A stretch of DNA of 64,000 bases from Lindgomyces ingoldianus (taxonomy: Eukaryota > Ascomycota > Dothideomycetes > Pleosporales > Lindgomycetaceae): contig NW_022985175.1 in NCBI RefSeq assembly GCF_010093535.1, positions 434,001-498,000 on the forward strand, written 5' to 3'. Positions within the stretch are counted from its first letter, which is position 1; every line of letters starts with the position of its first letter. Below, piece after piece: positions 60,000 to 64,000 of this stretch. The position numbers and the translations under genes were made by a program. The notes beneath the pieces were generated by a model. The model was not told the origin of the DNA. It ran no database searches and saw nothing but the letters and a program-made list of their open reading frames with translations.

Positions 60000-62681
60000 C
60001 TAAGAGAAAGCATGGGGGTGAAGTCTCCTGACCACTGCTTTCGTACACTTCCGCTGAAGCGGTTTAACAGCAACGTGTTTCCGCGAAGTCTGGACAGTGG
60101 TGAGAGGCTTAAACGGGGGGGACTGGGGCGGGGTAGGGGGTAAAGCATGCAAGGTAATCTTTGCAACTTGATGGTCGAGAGTCAAGGAAGGGGGAGTCCT
60201 ACATCCACCGAGACCCTCATCATCAGACTCGGTAATGCTTTCTGTAGCAGGAGTCTGAGTCTTTCCATCCGCGAGAATAATTCGTCCGCGGCTCTTCAGG
60301 CGGCCGGCCTTGTTGGGTCGGTCTTCGGCCTCTCGCGCTCGCGAGGCTGTCTTGTCGGCAGATGTTCCGCGACGCTTCAGTTGCCGGAGGAGTTTTCGAA
60401 TTTCGAGGAAGTATGACTCGAGAGCGTCGATAAAGCGGGAAGTTTGTCGGTGCTTAGACGACGCGCATATGGAGATGCTACCGTCCTTGATGATATATCC
60501 AATTCCGAAACCGTCACCAGAGGTAGGCCCGAAACCGAATTGTCGTAGCGAGGGGTTGCCACAATTTGATGTTGACAAGACGGTCGTATTGAGCTTATCC
60601 CAGCCAGAGTCTGCGAAAAGAGCGGGCATTGAGTGTTGCACGGGAGAATGAGGGGAGCTCGACAACGATCCATTCTCTGAAATGACAGAGTTGCAGTTTG
60701 GGGATCCAACGACTGAGTTAACTTTCTCAGAGACTTCAGGGCTTGAAGGTCGTGTAGATTCATAGCCGTCGCTGCTAGCCATCTCCATGCCCTCTTCATC
60801 AATCGCCCGTTGCCATATGCAGTACAACGCATACAGATGTCGGTCGGGGCCTTGCGCTTTCGCACAGTCCCTAGTGATCTCAGAGTGCTTCGTACAGGCC
60901 TTGCGAAGTGTTTCGACTTTCGCCGCTGCTGGATTTTCACCCCAGAATGTCCTTACAAAATCTACAGATTCCTCTGTAACTGATCGAACCGCCTCCGTTC
61001 TGCCATGGTAGTAAAATTTCGTCATTGCAGGTTCATAAATGCACTCCATCCTGCCGTAGAGGCCGTAGTAAGCAGCCTGGAAAGCCATCTGTACAAAAGC
61101 ATCTGGAGAGAAACCCATCGATGTCATGAAGTTCTTGCCATAGTGTGGGAACTCAAGGGTCGCGAATTCATTCTGCTGGATCAAATCCGCCAAACGAGTC
61201 TCAGCAAATCGCAGGGCAGTGCTCAGCTCAGGCACCATATCCCACTCAAGTTTGTGTGGAGTGGTCTGTACATCGCCGAAGCTGTCTGGGTCTCGCTTCG
61301 CTGGGTCAGGGCTCGTGGAAGCCCAGAGGCTTGGTGCGCCTCCATTAATAGTTCTCGCGAATCGGAGGATAGTGTCCGTGTAAACGTCTGAAGCGAACCG
61401 AAGGACAGTATGACCATCGACACCTGTGTGCTCAAAGTTGATCCCTGCGCTTCCGTTCTTGCATACGATTATTTGCAACTTATCGTACCAGCGGTTCGTG
61501 CATGTGCCGACTTGAACGCCTTTCTCCACCTTGCTTGACCCGCAGAGCATGTTCATGCAGAGTTCTGCACCAGTCGTAGGCTCAGTGTAGTCCAAGCACA
61601 GGATGAATAATGCAGAATCGACTATGTTCAAGCAGTCGGAGTTATTGGAGCCTTCTTCCCGATGGAGGACATCGCGTAGACCGGACCAGACCTTTCTATT
61701 CTCGGTACTTAGGACACCTAGTGCCCCTTTCGCAGCCTCTTGAATCGGCACTTCCGCTGCATCCTCGATAATGACTTGCAAATTGAGAGCGACATCTTTC
61801 TCCGTCATGATGAGATCAGAATTGTCATCTAGGACGTCGAACCAATAGAACTGGCCATGGCAAAGGACGACAATATGCTTCGAGGTCGGGTCCTGGCCAA
61901 TTTGGCATCCATTTTCGGTCGGTATTCGCGCGGTACCGAACAGCCTTGAATACTGATACATGCAAAGGGGTTGGCCACGAACCGTGTCAGGTGGCAACTC
62001 CTCTCTCCGCACTGCTCTAACGAAAGATAGTGCCGAGACAACTAACGAGGCTGCGCGGTTGACTTGATTGTTGCGGGCCGGGGTCGGGTCATCCTCCAGT
62101 AGGAAAAACGGATTTAGATTAAGTACCACTGGATTATCAAAATTGAGATACGAATCATACCCTAATGCGTGGTCAATGCTTGTTTCTTCATAAGATGGAA
62201 CGGGAAGGGTTTAGTTCAGATTGAGATCCATCTGCAAGGATCCTGATGGGTATCTCAACGCCAGTTGGAGATACTTACAGAACTGCTCAATGTAGTTGGC
62301 CCTGCCATTGGCATATTTCTTGAGCTTCTCTTGCAGAACGGCTCCATCTGACTTGACGAACTCTTGAACTGACATGATGGTGTCGTGGTGCTCCTTGGGA
62401 CTTTGAAGCGGCTTCAAGGCTGAGAGGTACTTCTGGCATGACTTGTCGAGGTCCGGTATAGGTAGCTTCGGGAGCCTGTCCTGGTGCGCGAAGGTGATGC
62501 CAGGCTTCGAGTGCGGGTTCGTGTGTGAAGCGAGAGGGTCCTTTGCTTCAGCTGGGTAAGACTGTTGACTCTCCTTGGCTGCAGCCTCCGACCTAACCAC
62601 GCCGTTCACCTCAGTGCCAGACATGACGGTTGCCAAAGATTCGTTCAGGGAACGAGGTTGGGTAAAGGTGCGTACTGCCAT
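60000..62681 (-). CDS. Carnitine O-acetyltransferase (Yat2/FacC-like)
   Basis: Two exons on the minus strand (62681-62279, 62161-60000; intron 117 bp) give 854 residues. The start of the fold (LPKLPIPDLDKSCQKYLSAL) and the splice junction (EQF then WYDSYLNFDNPVVLNLNPFF) are typical. The catalytic His lies in FEHTGVDGHT near residue 376 (HxxxDG). STSNCGNPSLRQFGFGP and GFGIGYIIKDGSISI form the carnitine and CoA site. About 50 Ser-rich residues (roughly 590-640) interrupt the catalytic domain, and a basic tail of about 115 residues follows it. The C-terminus (HPHAFS) is not a peroxisomal signal and there is no clear mitochondrial presequence, so a cytosolic enzyme is likely, as for FacC or Yat2. 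It moves acetyl groups between CoA and carnitine, which is needed for growth on acetate and fatty acids. Confidence 0.92.
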
Positions 62682-64000
62682 GATAAGAGAGCGGATTAGC
62701 TAAGCGTAGAGAGGCGAGATATAGGTGCTAATAGATAGTAACCGCAAAGCGCTGCGGTAAAAATAATGACAATCCTGGAGACAGTAGGCCGGCATTGGAG
62801 TACGCAGCGCGAGTGGGCGTCCGGTACACCAGTGCAAAGGCATACAGGGAACGAAGAAGCGTTCTTATACCAAACAGGACGAATGGGGAAAGTAGTGTAG
62901 GGCGGATACACCCCGCCAGCAGAGGGCAGAGAACATGTGAAACGCGCGATAGCCTTCGTAATATCGGGCAACTTAATCCAAGTAGCAGAGGTAGCGCACC
63001 GCCGACTCGGAAGATGACCCGCATATGGCGAGATTGGAGAGATGAGTGGGCCGAAGTAGGGGGACCAAAGAAACGGCCGCGCATAGGAAGGGAAATAGTA
63101 GACTTACCGCGTAGTGCTGAGCCCGAGACGGCTGCGGTCTTGGAACACCCGCCAAAGATGAATCGTATCGGGAGCTGCAGCAGTCAGTGTGAAGTCCCAC
63201 GTTTCTTACCGCGCTATCATCAATCCTGTAACTAGGAATGCCTTCCAAAGGGCAAGGCGACGAGGGTAAAGACCGGAAAAGGTCTGCCGCTGCTGACTCC
63301 GGATCAAGTATTAGACAATTTCGGCCAAGAGGATATTGTTTTCGTGAGAGGTTTGCACCGAGGCGCACCAGGAACCCTGCTGGAGAGGCAGCTATCAGTT
63401 GCTGCGGACGAGTGGAAGATATCAGTAGTAGGGTGAGCTTTAAAAAGACGCACCGCGCGGTCGACGACCTGGCTCGCCCGGTTAATCGGAGGGTTGAGGG
63501 TCGCAGACGGCTGGGCAAAGCGATCTGGTGCTCGTGGTGAGGCAGTCAGGCAGCGTGAAGGCTGAACGAAGCGAATCAAGGAGTGTGCTGGCTGTTCATG
63601 CGGTCATTGTTCTCAGATGCTGAGGAGCACGCAAAGCATTCACAAGACATCACGAGGCACGATGGGTGTGGCCTGGACTGCATGAGTGGCTGAAGGCTGG
63701 CAATTCACACGGCCCAGGGCGATTGGCTCTGAACCTGCGGGGAAGCCCTGGGCGCTGTGACATCCGTGGCGGGTGAGGCTTTGACATGTGCATGATGGGC
63801 ATGAGAGGAGGGATCCAGGGAGGGCAAAGCAGAGACAAGCATCGATACGAGCTCCCCCACGCGGAGGAAGGGAAACCCCACCAGCTCACACATCACGTGA
63901 TGATGATGCAGGCCTTCGACTTCATGTCCGCGAGAATCACGCTGCCGGCACACCACGCCGCGCGCCACAAGCTCGCCATCCAAGTCTGGGTTGCTGCAAT
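62682..64000. other. Carnitine acetyltransferase promoter and right-edge spacer
   Basis: No supported gene. Several frames overlap (the longest is 181 codons, minus, 63518-62973) without conserved features. The left part should contain the promoter and leader of the acetyltransferase gene. Confidence 0.5.

Noticed and set aside
62973..63518. 181-codon minus frame upstream of the carnitine acetyltransferase
   Set aside because: No recognisable domain, overlaps plus-strand frames, and lies where the promoter and leader are expected.

Overview
The window is nuclear DNA of a filamentous ascomycete (Pezizomycotina). The reasons are short GT-AG introns (mostly 41-85 bp), single genes with their own promoters on both strands, and a typical fungal protein set: a Hook-type dynein adaptor, Mif2/CENP-C, Sae2/Ctp1, Gis2, an M28 aminopeptidase and a Yat2/FacC-like carnitine acetyltransferase. 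I cannot place it to genus. A leotiomycete-like fungus is only a guess. No CRISPR array, rRNA, convincing tRNA or intact transposon was seen. All exon-intron models were built by hand from splice signals, reading-frame phase and family knowledge.

Layout, 0-25 kb: 3' end of the TFIIH subunit SSL1 (1-609); a fumarylacetoacetate-hydrolase-family enzyme (1304-2258); a 4.8 kb gene-poor stretch with coding-like scraps (2.3-7.0 kb); a disordered, coiled-coil protein of unknown function (7066-9243); a secreted M28 aminopeptidase (10080-11724); a Pumilio-family RNA-binding protein with a 690-bp first intron (14643-18782); a small signal-peptide-bearing inhibitor-I9 protein with a 10-nt microexon (19982-20437); and a Hook protein (21131-24154).

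Layout, 25-47 kb: a 3.6 kb spacer; tubulin cofactor B on the minus strand with introns of 650 and 1272 bp (30420-27761); a long spacer leading to a Myb/SANT protein whose 5' end is unresolved (about 34054-35619); a 4.6 kb spacer with a CA microsatellite and a possible GDSL-hydrolase relic; the kinetochore protein Mif2/CENP-C on the minus strand, whose last exon lies beyond a 642-bp intron (43084-40202); and the seven-knuckle protein Gis2/CNBP on the minus strand (46183-45262).

Layout, 47-64 kb: an F-box/WD-like protein (minus) and the DNA-end-resection factor Sae2/Ctp1 (plus), divergent from a 227-bp shared spacer; then on the plus strand an FAD-dependent oxidoreductase, a membrane-anchored short-chain dehydrogenase, RNase H2 subunit A and an uncharacterised Cys/His-start protein; finally a carnitine acetyltransferase on the minus strand (62681-60000).

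The genes do not form a biosynthetic cluster. Several serve chromosome maintenance (SSL1, MIF2, SAE2, RNase H2A), others cytoskeleton and transport (Hook, cofactor B) or post-transcriptional control (PUF, Gis2). I read this as ordinary shuffled housekeeping order. I did not find a clearly new multi-gene system. The unusual features are gene-structure ones: a microexon, outsized introns, an intron that stays open in frame, and a frame-preserving intron at an F-box.
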